Source: JABCYV01 sp035512155
GTDB lineage: Bacteria > Acidobacteriota > Terriglobia > Terriglobales > Acidobacteriaceae
NCBI GenBank assembly: GCA_035512155.1
Contig: DATKEN010000031.1
Location: 62,001-126,000 of the forward strand
Length of the DNA: 64,000 bases
Direction: 5' to 3'
Position numbers and translations under genes: made by a program. The notes below the pieces were generated by a model. It did no database searches. It was not told where the DNA came from and was given only the letters and a program-made list of their open reading frames with translations. Positions 17,760-26,211 of this stretch are shown here, one piece after another (the stretch's first letter is position 1; the number at the start of each line of letters is the position of its first letter).

Positions 17760-18530
17760 ATGACTCAGGCGGACCACCCTCGGGAGCTGCGGATTATTCC
17801 GGTTTCTTTGCCAGATGAAATACGGCCAGGGGACTCGTTGCCCGAAAAACTTGTGCGCGCCCTAAGGCATCAAAAGCTGTCGCTGAAAAAAGGAGACATC
17901 CTGGTTGTGAAACACAAGGTTGTCTCCAAGACCGAAGGGCAGCTGGTGGATTTGAATAAGATCAAACCGTCCGCCGCTTCGCGTGCCTGGGCCCGTCGCT
18001 ATCATCTTGACGCACGGGTAATGCAATTGGCTCTCGCGCAAAGCAAACGCGTGGTTCGCCGCAAGCGCGGCGTCCTGATTACGGAGACTCGCCACGGACT
18101 GATCTGTGCCAATAGCGGTGTGGATGTTTCCAACGTAGATGGGGGCCGTCACGCCTTATTGCTTCCAAAAAATCCCGACAGATCCGCCACATTTCTCCAT
18201 CGTGAACTGAAAAAACGTCTGAAACTTTCCCTGCCCGTGATCATCACTGACAGTTTCGGCCGACCCTGGCGCGAAGGACTGACCGAGGTAGCCATCGGCG
18301 TCGCCGCTATGAAGCCGCTGCACGACTACCGGAGGCGCCGCGATCCGTACCGTTATCCTCTGCGTGTGAGTATTGAGGCTGTCGCGGATGAACTGGCTTG
18401 CGCGGCGGGCCTAGTCTGCGGCAAGCTAGCTCGCACGCCAGCATGTATCATTCGAGGTTTCCAGTATTGGCCGGGGCAGGGCAACGCTAGGGAGTTGATT
18501 CGTGCGGCAGAGCATGACCTGTTTCGCTGA
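17760..18530 (+). CDS. cofE: Coenzyme F420-0:L-glutamate ligase (CofE), single-domain
   Basis: CofE adds glutamates to F420-0 using GTP. The 256-aa protein has the family segments VVKHKVVSKTEGQLVDL, GLICANSGVDVSNVD, ITDSFGRPWREG and a C-terminal DELACAAGLVCGK. It lacks the nitroreductase-like C-terminal domain that in FbiB reduces dehydro-F420-0. The start ATG directly follows the cofC stop. It sits third-last in the six-gene cluster, with 21 bp before cofH. Confidence 0.94.
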   Translation: MTQADHPRELRIIPVSLPDEIRPGDSLPEKLVRALRHQKLSLKKGDILVVKHKVVSKTEGQLVDLNKIKPSAASRAWARRYHLDARVMQLALAQSKRVVRRKRGVLITETRHGLICANSGVDVSNVDGGRHALLLPKNPDRSATFLHRELKKRLKLSLPVIITDSFGRPWREGLTEVAIGVAAMKPLHDYRRRRDPYRYPLRVSIEAVADELACAAGLVCGKLARTPACIIRGFQYWPGQGNARELIRAAEHDLFR

Positions 18531-18551
18531 GAGGTCGGCTTAGGAGGGTTT

Positions 18552-19784
18552 GTGATTCGTGCTCTGACAAATTCGGAACTGGAGAATTTTCCCTCTTTCG
18601 ACTGGGCTGAGATCGCGCCGCGCATGACCTCAGAATCGCGCGCTGCGCTCGATGAGGTTTTGGAATCCGGGGACGGTGGCGCGCTCTCGTCCCAACAGCG
18701 CCAACTGCTGGCCAATACCGAGGGCGATGATCTTCTCGGCTTGCTGGTTGCCGCAGATACTCTGCGCCGCGATCTGGTGGGAAATTTAATCACCTATGTT
18801 GTAAACCGCAACATCAATTTCACAAATATCTGTTTTGTCGGCTGCAAGTTTTGCGCCTTCAGTCGTGGACCGCGCGAATCCGACATATACTTCCACAACC
18901 CAGAACAGGTTGGACAGAAAGCGCTTGAAGCCTGGGAGCTTGGTGCAACTGAAGTCTGCATTCAGGGCGGGCTACCTCACGGTTTGCCTGCCCTTTATTA
19001 CCGCGATATTTTGCGCGCAGTAAAAAAAATCACTCCCCGGATGCACATTCATGCTTTCTCGCCTATGGAAATAGTTTACGGCGTCGAATTAACTGGCATG
19101 CCTCTGCAGGATTACCTATGCATGTTGCGCGACAATGGTCTCGACACTCTGCCCGGGACCGCCGCTGAAATTCTCGACGACGATGTTCGCGAGGTGCTGT
19201 CGCGCAATAAGCTCTCAACCGAGCAGTGGAAGCAGGTTATCCGCACCGCGCATCGTTGCGGCATCCGCAGCACCTCCACACTGATGTACGGACACGTAGA
19301 AACACCTGCACACTGGATCAATCAGTTGATGCTGCTCCGTGAGATCCAAGCAGAAACTGGCGGATTCACTGAATTCGTGCCACTCGGATTCGTGCACCAG
19401 AATACGCTGTTGTTTCATCAGGGGATTTCGCGGCCAGGTCCCACCCTAGCCGAGCATCTTAAGATCCACGCTCTCGCGCGAGTGCTGCTGGCAGGGTCAA
19501 TCAATAACATTCAGGTTTCGTGGGTGAAGCTGAACCGCCGTTTGTCTCAACTTTGCCTGCACGCGGGTGCGAACGATTACGGCGGGACGTTGATGGAAGA
19601 GAATATTTCCCGCGAAGCTGGCGCAACGGCTGGGCAGTACACCAGCCCGGAAGAATTCCAATCGCTTATCCTCGAAATTGGCCGCATTCCCGCTGAACGA
19701 AATACCACCTACACCCGCATCAACCTCAAGCTGCGACCAGAGCAGTTAACCCTTGAGCACGTCTGCGAACCGGAGTTTGCGTGA
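18552..19784 (+). CDS. cofH: FO synthase subunit 2 (CofH), radical SAM
   Basis: The 410-aa radical SAM enzyme has the motif C-FVG-C-KF-C (NICFVGCKFCAFSRGP) and the CofH/MqnC-type features NITYVVNRN-like NLITYVVNRNINFTN, IQGGLPHGLP, and FTEFVPLGFVHQNT. CofH attaches the tyrosine-derived group to the diaminouracil substrate before CofG closes the ring. GTG at 18552 is chosen because TAGGAGGG lies 5-10 bases before it. The stop overlaps the npdG GTG by 4 bases. Confidence 0.95.
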   Translation: MIRALTNSELENFPSFDWAEIAPRMTSESRAALDEVLESGDGGALSSQQRQLLANTEGDDLLGLLVAADTLRRDLVGNLITYVVNRNINFTNICFVGCKFCAFSRGPRESDIYFHNPEQVGQKALEAWELGATEVCIQGGLPHGLPALYYRDILRAVKKITPRMHIHAFSPMEIVYGVELTGMPLQDYLCMLRDNGLDTLPGTAAEILDDDVREVLSRNKLSTEQWKQVIRTAHRCGIRSTSTLMYGHVETPAHWINQLMLLREIQAETGGFTEFVPLGFVHQNTLLFHQGISRPGPTLAEHLKIHALARVLLAGSINNIQVSWVKLNRRLSQLCLHAGANDYGGTLMEENISREAGATAGQYTSPEEFQSLILEIGRIPAERNTTYTRINLKLRPEQLTLEHVCEPEFA

Positions 19785-20485
19785 CCACGCCGCGACCCAT
19801 CGCGGTTCTCGGAGGTACGGGTCCGGAAGGTTTCGGTCTGGCGCTGCGTTGGGCGCGCGCAGGGGAAACCGTCATCATCGGATCGCGGGACGCCAAGCGC
19901 GCGCAAGATGCGGCGGAAAGAATCAAGGCCGCAGCCGGCATCCAGGCGCAAGTTTCGGGCAATGAAAACAATGCCGCCTGCGCCGCCGCCGAACTAGTCG
20001 TGCTGACAGTTCCGTTTGAAGGCCATGCTGCTCTGCTCAAACAGATCAAGCCAGCAATCCGTGCAGGCAGTGTTCTGGTTGACACCACGGTGCCTTTGGC
20101 CGCCAGCGTCGGCGGACGGGCTACCCGCACACTAGGCGTTTGGCAGGGCTCGGCCGCTCAAGAAGCAGCCGAACTCGCTCCCAACGGCGTATCGGTGGTC
20201 GCCGCATTCCAGAACGCCTCTGCCGACCTCTTGAATGGGGACGGCTCGGTGGAATGCGATGTGATCGTTTGCGGCGATGACCCAAATGCCAATGAGGTAG
20301 TGCGCTCACTGGCCGCAAAGATTCCGGGCGTGCGGGCCATCGATGGGGGCAAGCTTGAGAATTCGCGTATCGTCGAACAGATAACAGCGCTCCTTATCGG
20401 CCTCAATATTCGCCACAAAGGCCACTCTGGAATCCGAATCACAGGGCTGCCGGCGACAGCCTACCAGTTCGAGCAGCGTCTCTAG
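19781..20485 (+). CDS. npdG: NADPH-dependent F420 reductase (F420H2:NADP oxidoreductase, NpdG/Fno)
   Basis: The 234-aa protein starts with a Rossmann-type GGTGPEGFGLALRWARAG segment, and IIGSRDAKRA contains the residues expected to bind the NADP phosphate. Members transfer hydride between NADPH and F420. Together with the cof genes this gives the cell both the cofactor and a way to reduce it. GTG at 19781 overlaps the cofH stop (GTGA). No F420-dependent user enzyme is firmly identified in the window; the LLM protein across the divergent promoter is one candidate. Confidence 0.92.
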   Translation: MTTPRPIAVLGGTGPEGFGLALRWARAGETVIIGSRDAKRAQDAAERIKAAAGIQAQVSGNENNAACAAAELVVLTVPFEGHAALLKQIKPAIRAGSVLVDTTVPLAASVGGRATRTLGVWQGSAAQEAAELAPNGVSVVAAFQNASADLLNGDGSVECDVIVCGDDPNANEVVRSLAAKIPGVRAIDGGKLENSRIVEQITALLIGLNIRHKGHSGIRITGLPATAYQFEQRL

Positions 20486-20524
20486 TCGTTCGGAGATAGG
20501 GGAGAACGTCCCGATGGTCCCGCT

Positions 20525-21307
20525 ATGAACGACGCCTCCGACAGTCATCTCGTCGTGGCGTTTTGCAAGGTTACTTATCGTCTTGACAACGGCCAGGCGT
20601 TGCTTCATGAACTCAACCTGGAAGTGAAACGCGGCGAAACTCTCGTGCTTCTGGGTCGCAGCGGTTCCGGCAAAACCACGACCTTAAAATTAATCAATCA
20701 GCTGCTAAGACCAAGCGAAGGTGAAGTCCGCGTGGATGGCCGCTCCACTCAGGAGTGGGACGTGATCCGCCTGCGTCGCATGATTGGATATGTCATTCAA
20801 GAAGTCGGACTGTTTCCTCATTTCACAGTTGCGCGCAACATCGGTTTAGTTCCGCAGATTGAAGGCTGGTCCGCCGACCGCATTCGCCAACGCGTTCAGG
20901 AGTTGCTGCAACTGGTTGGTCTCGACGGCCAGCTCGCTTCGCGTTATCCGCGCGAACTCTCGGGCGGGCAGCGTCAAAGAGTTGGCGTAGCTCGGGCTTT
21001 GGCGGCCGATCCGCCGATTTTACTGATGGACGAGCCTTTCGGCGCTCTCGATCCCATCACCCGCGCCGAACTGCAGCGAGAATTTCTGGCTCTGCAGCGA
21101 CGCTTGCAGAAGACTGTGGTCTTCGTTACGCACGATTTGCGGGAAGCCCTTCTGTTCGGCACACGCATCGCTCTGATGGAGGCGGGTCGCCTGGTCACGG
21201 TTGGCGCGCCGGGCGAATTTGTGAATTCAACCGAGCCCCTGGTCACGGCCTATGTAGATGCCTTCGGGACCAACTTCAAAAACGACCAAAAGCGAGGCCA
21301 TCCATGA
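20525..21307 (+). CDS. Osmoprotectant/glycine betaine-type ABC transporter, ATP-binding protein (OpuCA/ProV-like)
   Basis: The 260-aa ATPase has Walker A GRSGSGKT at 44-51, the signature LSGGQRQR and Walker B ILLMDEPFGALD. The closest recognisable class is the quaternary-amine (OpuCA/ProV/YehX) group, supported by the permease and binding-protein genes that follow with 4-bp overlap and short spacing. It lacks a C-terminal CBS pair. It starts 39 bp after npdG on the same strand, so it may be cotranscribed with the F420 cluster. Confidence 0.9.
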   Translation: MNDASDSHLVVAFCKVTYRLDNGQALLHELNLEVKRGETLVLLGRSGSGKTTTLKLINQLLRPSEGEVRVDGRSTQEWDVIRLRRMIGYVIQEVGLFPHFTVARNIGLVPQIEGWSADRIRQRVQELLQLVGLDGQLASRYPRELSGGQRQRVGVARALAADPPILLMDEPFGALDPITRAELQREFLALQRRLQKTVVFVTHDLREALLFGTRIALMEAGRLVTVGAPGEFVNSTEPLVTAYVDAFGTNFKNDQKRGHP

Positions 21308-21936
21308 ACGTTTGGCAATTCATGGCGCAGAACCATACCGAGGTATTGGAACTTACGCTGGAGCACCTTTGGCTGGTCGGCGCTTCCACTGTGCTTGCGG
21401 TGCTGATTGGAATTCCGCTCGGCGTCGCCATTACTCGCTGGCCAGCGCTAAACAAACCGGTTCTGGGCAGCGCCAATGTTATTCAGACCATCCCCAGTCT
21501 GGCCTTGTTCGGCTTCCTCCTGCCCGCGCCTTGGATCGGTGCGCGCGCCGACCGCCTTGCCATCCTGGCGCTCACTCTGTACGCGCTTCTCCCGCTCATC
21601 CGCAATACGTACACCGGAATCAAGGGAGTAGATCCAGCCGTGGTGGAGGCGGGACGCGGCATGGGCATGACCGGACGGCAACTTTTATGGCAAGTGGAAC
21701 TTCCACTGGCTTTGGCGGTGATTGTCGCTGGTGTGCGTGTGGCTACAGTGTTGTCGGTCGGACTGGCAACCATTGCCGCTGCCATTGGTGCCGGCGGCTT
21801 GGGAGAATATATTTTTCGTGGACTGGCAATGGTGAACAATCAGCTCATCCTGGCGGGTGCAATCCCGGCTGCGGTGCTGGCAATCACGGCGGACGTCGGC
21901 TTGGGATGGCTGGAGAAACGCCTCAGTCCGCGTTGA
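21304..21936 (+). CDS. Osmoprotectant-type ABC transporter permease (OpuCB/ProW-like)
   Basis: This 210-aa integral membrane protein has about five or six helices. It carries the inner-membrane permease signature EAGRGMGMTGRQLLWQVELPLALAVIVAGVR, which contacts the ATPase. An IQTIPSLALFGFLLP segment is typical of the OpuCB/YehW class. The ATG overlaps the ATPase stop by 4 bases. Only one permease gene is present, so the complex is probably a homodimer. Confidence 0.92.
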   Translation: MNVWQFMAQNHTEVLELTLEHLWLVGASTVLAVLIGIPLGVAITRWPALNKPVLGSANVIQTIPSLALFGFLLPAPWIGARADRLAILALTLYALLPLIRNTYTGIKGVDPAVVEAGRGMGMTGRQLLWQVELPLALAVIVAGVRVATVLSVGLATIAAAIGAGGLGEYIFRGLAMVNNQLILAGAIPAAVLAITADVGLGWLEKRLSPR

Positions 21937-21974
21937 ACACTTCTTGCTCCGACAGAATGTTCGTCATCGACGTC

Positions 21975-22853
21975 ATGATCCGCCGACTACTTGCGCTGCT
22001 CGCGTTTGTTGCTCTCCTCGTCTCTTGCGGTCCCTCCCGCGAGAATCGCATCGTCGTTGGATCTAAGAACTTTACCGAACAGCTCGTCCTCGGAGAAATC
22101 ATCGCGCAGCAGATCGAAGCTAAGACTCATCTGCCAGTCGAGCGCCGTTTCTATCTTGCTGGCAGCTACATCTGCCATCAGGCGCTTCTTGGTGGGCGCA
22201 TTGACATTTATCCCGAATATACGGGCACTGCGCTTACCGCGATTCTGAAGGAAAAACCGGAAGGCAGTAGCGCACAAGTCTATGAACAGGTCAAAGGCGA
22301 ATACGCCCAGCGCTTCGGCATCAGCGTTGGCCCATCATTCGGCTTCAACGACACCTTTGCCATCGAAATTCGTGCAGACGACGCTCGTCGTCTGGGCCTC
22401 AAGACCATCTCACAGGCAGCGTCGCACACCCCGCAGTGGCGCGCCGGATTCGGTTATGAGTTCATGGAACGCCCCGACGGCTATAAAGGCTTAGCTGCAA
22501 CCTACGGTCTGCGCTTCGCTGCGCCACCACGCATCATGGACCTTGGTCTGCTGGCCCGCGCCCTAAAGGACAAGCAAATCGATGTCGCCGCCGGCAACAC
22601 CACCGACGGCTTGATCGCCGCGCTTGACCTATTCGTCCTGGAAGACGACCGCCACTATTTCCCGCCCTACGAAGCTGTGCCCGTGTTTCGCCAAGAGATG
22701 CTGGCGCGTCATCCAGAGATAAAACAGGCACTAGACGAACTCGCTGGCAAAATTTCTGACGGTGATATGCGCCAGCTCAACTACGCTGTCGACGGTCAGA
22801 AGCGGGACGCAAAAGAAGTTGTACGAGAGTTTCTGCGCCGCAAACAACTGTGA
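21975..22853 (+). CDS. Osmoprotectant-type ABC transporter substrate-binding lipoprotein (OpuCC/OsmX-like)
   Basis: The product starts MIRRLLALLAFVALLVSC, a lipoprotein signal with an LVSC lipobox, so it should be anchored and face the periplasm. The mature part matches the glycine-betaine-binding fold of OpuCC/OsmX: IVVGSKNFTEQLVLGEIIAQ, then DIYPEYTGTALTAIL and DVAAGNTTDGLIAALDL. ATG at 21957 is an alternative start six codons upstream; 21975 gives the better signal sequence. The reading frame stays open back to 21258, but that part only shadows the permease gene. The ligand cannot be read from the sequence. Confidence 0.9.
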   Translation: MIRRLLALLAFVALLVSCGPSRENRIVVGSKNFTEQLVLGEIIAQQIEAKTHLPVERRFYLAGSYICHQALLGGRIDIYPEYTGTALTAILKEKPEGSSAQVYEQVKGEYAQRFGISVGPSFGFNDTFAIEIRADDARRLGLKTISQAASHTPQWRAGFGYEFMERPDGYKGLAATYGLRFAAPPRIMDLGLLARALKDKQIDVAAGNTTDGLIAALDLFVLEDDRHYFPPYEAVPVFRQEMLARHPEIKQALDELAGKISDGDMRQLNYAVDGQKRDAKEVVREFLRRKQL

Positions 22854-22892
22854 CGGCTCACAGATCCCGTAATCCTTGTCACGCTGAGCGGA

Positions 22893-22919
22893 GCAGGACT
22901 TCGCAACGCGAAGTTCTGC
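22893..22919. repeat. Short perfect-type hairpin within an intergenic repeat-like segment
   Basis: GCAGGACTTCGC and GCGAAGTTCTGC form a 12-bp stem with one G-T pair around an AAC loop. It lies inside GTCACGCTGAGCGGAG...GCGGAGTCGGAGCACC, which looks like the dispersed 'cctgagcgaagcgaagg' kind of intergenic repeat found in many bacterial genomes. There is no T-run, so it is not an intrinsic terminator of the usual form, although it follows the transporter gene by 40 bp. Confidence 0.5.
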
Positions 22920-22996
22920 GGAGTCGGAGCACCGCCACCTCGGCCCGGCGGCGGAAATAGTGGCCATGTTTTGCTGCTTCCATCCGCAAAGCATGC

Positions 22997-23025
22997 TTGA
23001 CTCATCAATATGAGTCAAATATACT
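22997..23025 (+). promoter_or_regulatory. vapBC promoter with embedded operator
   Basis: TTGACT (22997-23002) and TATACT (23020-23025) are separated by exactly 17 bases. A perfect 9-bp inverted repeat, TTGACTCAT-CAAT-ATGAGTCAA (22997-23018), fills the space between them. A further ACTCAT half-site lies at 23023-23028. The predicted start point coincides with the vapB ATG at 23032, so the mRNA is probably leaderless. Autorepression by the VapB or VapBC complex is the usual mode for such operons. Confidence 0.75.
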
Positions 23026-23031
23026 CATGAT

Positions 23032-23289
23032 ATGGCTAAGAGGCTGCAAGTGATTCTGCAGGACACCGAATATCGCGAAATCCAACACATGGCACGCGCG
23101 CGGCGAATGTCGCTCGCCGAATGGGTTCGGCAAGCACTTGATCTGGCCCGTCGGCGGGAGCCTCTGGGAGGTACCGGCAAGAAACTTGACGTCATCCGCG
23201 CGGCCGCGAAACACGATTATCCCGCGGGCGACATCGACAGCATGCTGGCCGAAATCGAGAGGGGATACGGAACTGGGATTCAACCGTGA
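23032..23289 (+). CDS. vapB: VapB-type antitoxin, ribbon-helix-helix
   Basis: The 85-aa protein begins MAKRLQVILQDTEYREIQHMA, an RHH-type strand and helix, followed by RRMSLAEWVRQALDLARR. The C-terminal half is a probably flexible toxin-binding tail. It ends with a 4-base overlap onto vapC. No Shine-Dalgarno precedes the ATG, in line with the leaderless promoter. It should neutralise the PIN toxin and repress the operon through the palindrome just upstream. Confidence 0.86.
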   Translation: MAKRLQVILQDTEYREIQHMARARRMSLAEWVRQALDLARRREPLGGTGKKLDVIRAAAKHDYPAGDIDSMLAEIERGYGTGIQP

Positions 23290-23681
23290 TTCTTGTTGAC
23301 TCGAATATCCCGATGTACCTCATCGGTGCACCTCACCCTCACAAGAGCGATGCGCAACGATTGCTCGAAAAACTGGTCAGCGATCGTCAGCGTCTCGTGA
23401 CCGATGCTGAGGTGCTGCAAGAGATTCTGCGCCGCTACGTCGCCATCAACCGTCGCGATGCTATTCAACCCGCATTCGATGCTCTTCTCGGGGTTGCCGA
23501 TCAGGTTTTGCCTGTTGATCGTAGCGTCGCTGAACGCGCAAAGGGGATTGTCCTGGGGCGCCGGCACATGTCCGCCCGTGATGCCGTGCACTTGGCCATC
23601 ATGGAACAGCACGGCATCGGGCAAATCCTCACTTTCGACTCGGGCTTCGACGGCTTCCCCGGCATTACACGGCTGGCGTGA
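23286..23681 (+). CDS. vapC: VapC-type PIN-domain ribonuclease toxin
   Basis: The 131-aa PIN domain has the expected acidic residues: D5 in MILVDSN, E46, D99 in SARDAVHLA and D118 in TFDSGFD. VapC toxins are Mg-dependent RNases that cut tRNA or rRNA. The GTG start overlaps the vapB stop (GTGA). The gene is complete with no missing catalytic residue. It is convergent with priA, leaving 40 bp between the stops. Confidence 0.9.
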   Translation: MILVDSNIPMYLIGAPHPHKSDAQRLLEKLVSDRQRLVTDAEVLQEILRRYVAINRRDAIQPAFDALLGVADQVLPVDRSVAERAKGIVLGRRHMSARDAVHLAIMEQHGIGQILTFDSGFDGFPGITRLA

Positions 23682-23721
23682 CGATTGGGGGAGAGGTAGG
23701 ACGGGAAGCCACGAACTCCCC

Positions 23722-26157
23722 TCACATCAACCACACCGCATCCACATCCACAATCACCTGCGAGCGCGGAATCTTCTGCTGCGTGGCGCAAGCCAGCATG
23801 GAACGCAGAAGAGAATTGAGCTTTTCCCGGCTAGCTGATTTCAGGACAAAATGATAACGGTAATCTCGCTTGAGTCGCACGATCGGCGCTGCTGCCGGGC
23901 CTAACACGCGGATTCCCTCATGCCGCGTCTTCTCGAACCATTTTCCCAAGATGCCTGACCACTCAAGCGCCTGGTCCAGTTTGTCGCTGCGAATCACGAC
24001 GTTGGCCAGTGCGCTGTACGGCGGATAGTGCATCCAACTGCGGAAGCGCAGTTCCTTGTCGTAGAAGCCGGCAAAATCGTGCTGTGCCGCATATTGCACC
24101 GCATAGTGGTCGGGGAAATAAGTCTGCAAAACCACTATGCCCGGAGTTTGTCCGCGCCCCGCGCGTCCCGCAACTTGCGTGAGCAACTGAAAGGTGCGTT
24201 CCGCCGCCCGGAAATCAGGGAACCCCAAGGCAGCGTCGGCCCCGACAACCCCCACCAGCGTGACCCCGTGGATGTCGTGTCCTTTGGCAATCATCTGCGT
24301 GCCTACCAGGAGATCAAGTTCACCCTCATCGAGGGCGTTGAGGGCGCGCTCAAAGTCCTCGCGGCCGCGCACCGTGTCACGATCCAACCGGCCGATTCGT
24401 GCCTGGGGAAACATTCCATGCAGCAGTTCCTCAAGTTTCTCGGAACCGGTTCCGAGGAAGTAAACGTATTCGCTGCCACAATGCACGCAGGCTTTCGGCA
24501 CCGGCGCAGTGTATCCGCAATAGTGGCACTCCATCCGCTGCGAGCGCTTGTGGAGTGTCATGGCGATAGCGCAGTTCTTGCATTCCAATGTTTTGCCACA
24601 GGTGCGGCAAAGAGCAAGAGGAGAGTATCCGCGCCGGTTAAGCAGCACCATAACCTGTTCTTTGCGATCGAACCGATCCTTGATTTCTTGGGCCAGCTTG
24701 CGCGAGATGATCTGCTCGCTTCCCGTTTCCTGAAACTCCTGGCGCATGTCGACGATTTCCACCTCAGGCAAGGGCCGCCGCTCTACCCGATCCGGCAGTT
24801 CGAGCAGTGTGTATTTGTGTTTCTTCGCATTGAAGTACGATTCCAGCGACGGCGTGGCCGAACCCAGCACTACGGCCGCATTCGCCATCTTCGCCCGCAT
24901 CACCCCCACATCGCGCGCGTGATACCGCGGGGTCTCTTCCTGTTTGTAGGAGGAATCCTGCTCCTCATCGACAATCAGGAGCGCCAGGTCCGACACCGGC
25001 GCAAAGACCGCCGAGCGCGTGCCCACCACCATACGGGCTTCGCCGCGTCTGATGCGGTGCCACTGCTGGGCCCTCTCCTGGTCAGAGAGCGCGGAGTGCA
25101 AAATTGCAACTTCATCCCCAAATACTTGATGCAAGTCCGCCGCCACCGCCGGCGTCAGACCGATCTCCGGCACCAGCAGAATCGCAGACCGTCCGGCCTC
25201 GAGCACTGATCGCATGCCAGCCAGATAAATCGCAGTCTTACCAGACCCAGTGACTCCGTGCAGCAGCATGCCCGAAAACTTGCGGGCCTTCACATCATCC
25301 TCAATTCGCCGCAACGCATCCTGCTGCTGGCCGTTGAACTGGAAATTGAACGGAGATGGCCGGGCTTTAAGGCGAGATACGGTGAAGTCTGCCGGCTCTT
25401 CCATAATGTCAACCATGCCACGCTTCACCAAAGTGGCCAGCGTGGTCTTGGGGACGTCCAGCGTCTGCAGGGTCTCCACCGCGACTCTTCCTCCGGCTGC
25501 GGCGAGCGTGTCAATCAGACCGTGCTGATTGGAATTGAGTTTGCCCTCAGCCGTCTTTAGAACGGCAGTCTTCAAGGTTCGGATGGCATCGCGAACATCC
25601 GACAAATCTTCCCGCACGATCCATTTCTTCCGAATCATGCCGGCGAGCAAGGGTTTACTAACGCGGGTTGAGGCGCGCAGACTCTCTTCCTGCGCTATCT
25701 CTTTTTCGGCGAGGTAGTCGAGGACGCGGAACTCAGCCAGTTGCTCTTCGTGTGTTTTCCGAGAGCGACGCGAAGATCCCGACATGCCCGCCAAATGCAG
25801 CGCCAGTCGCCCCCCTTCAGCGATGCGATAGGCGATCGTTCGCTTGAACTCCGCGGCCAACGGCAGCATTGTGTGAAACACGTCCCCGATCGGCGCGAGG
25901 TAGTAATCGGCTATCCACTTGCCCAAACGAATGAGTTGTTCGTCCAGAACTGGGGCCGCATCAAGCACGCTGAACAGGTTCTTAATTTGAACTTTCGGTT
26001 TGCGATCGTGCAGTTCTGTCACCACGCCTGACAGGCGCTGCTGACGAAAGGGAACGAGCACCCGTCCGCCGACTACTGGAAGCATGCCGTCGGGAATCCG
26101 GTAGGTGAAGACGGTGTCCAGTGGTACCGGCAAAGCAACGTCGCAGAAATCAGGCAT
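23722..26157 (-). CDS. priA: Primosomal replication restart helicase PriA
   Basis: The product is 811 aa from ATG 26157 (MPDFCDVALPVPLD); an extension upstream to 26202 is unlikely. Domains in order are the 3'-DNA-end-binding domain (1-105), a winged helix, then a helicase core with Walker A GVTGSGKT (301-308) and motif II DEEQ (397-400; DEEH in E. coli). A zinc-binding insert follows with CRTCGKTLECKNC and CHYC...CVHC at about 510-560. It reloads the replisome at collapsed forks. It is the last gene of the yicC-gmk-rpoZ-coaBC-udg-priA run. Confidence 0.96.
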   Translation of the reverse strand: MPDFCDVALPVPLDTVFTYRIPDGMLPVVGGRVLVPFRQQRLSGVVTELHDRKPKVQIKNLFSVLDAAPVLDEQLIRLGKWIADYYLAPIGDVFHTMLPLAAEFKRTIAYRIAEGGRLALHLAGMSGSSRRSRKTHEEQLAEFRVLDYLAEKEIAQEESLRASTRVSKPLLAGMIRKKWIVREDLSDVRDAIRTLKTAVLKTAEGKLNSNQHGLIDTLAAAGGRVAVETLQTLDVPKTTLATLVKRGMVDIMEEPADFTVSRLKARPSPFNFQFNGQQQDALRRIEDDVKARKFSGMLLHGVTGSGKTAIYLAGMRSVLEAGRSAILLVPEIGLTPAVAADLHQVFGDEVAILHSALSDQERAQQWHRIRRGEARMVVGTRSAVFAPVSDLALLIVDEEQDSSYKQEETPRYHARDVGVMRAKMANAAVVLGSATPSLESYFNAKKHKYTLLELPDRVERRPLPEVEIVDMRQEFQETGSEQIISRKLAQEIKDRFDRKEQVMVLLNRRGYSPLALCRTCGKTLECKNCAIAMTLHKRSQRMECHYCGYTAPVPKACVHCGSEYVYFLGTGSEKLEELLHGMFPQARIGRLDRDTVRGREDFERALNALDEGELDLLVGTQMIAKGHDIHGVTLVGVVGADAALGFPDFRAAERTFQLLTQVAGRAGRGQTPGIVVLQTYFPDHYAVQYAAQHDFAGFYDKELRFRSWMHYPPYSALANVVIRSDKLDQALEWSGILGKWFEKTRHEGIRVLGPAAAPIVRLKRDYRYHFVLKSASREKLNSLLRSMLACATQQKIPRSQVIVDVDAVWLM

Positions 26158-26211
26158 GCATGGGGAAGGATAAACTAGAGCAAGCGCGAGGTTGCGCAGC
26201 AACGCGATACC

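Noticed and set aside
21258..21956. Upstream half of a 531-codon frame joined to the substrate-binding protein
   Set aside because: This part overlaps the permease gene in another frame and has no protein-like pattern; the real product starts at the lipoprotein signal at 21975 or 21957.
23682..23721. Bidirectional terminator between vapC and priA
   Set aside because: GGGGAG and CTCCCC could pair, but the loop is about 25 bases and there is no T-run.
24028..25209. 393-codon plus-strand frame
   Set aside because: It is antisense to priA, which has all helicase and zinc motifs; the frame is Arg/His-rich as expected of an antisense shadow.
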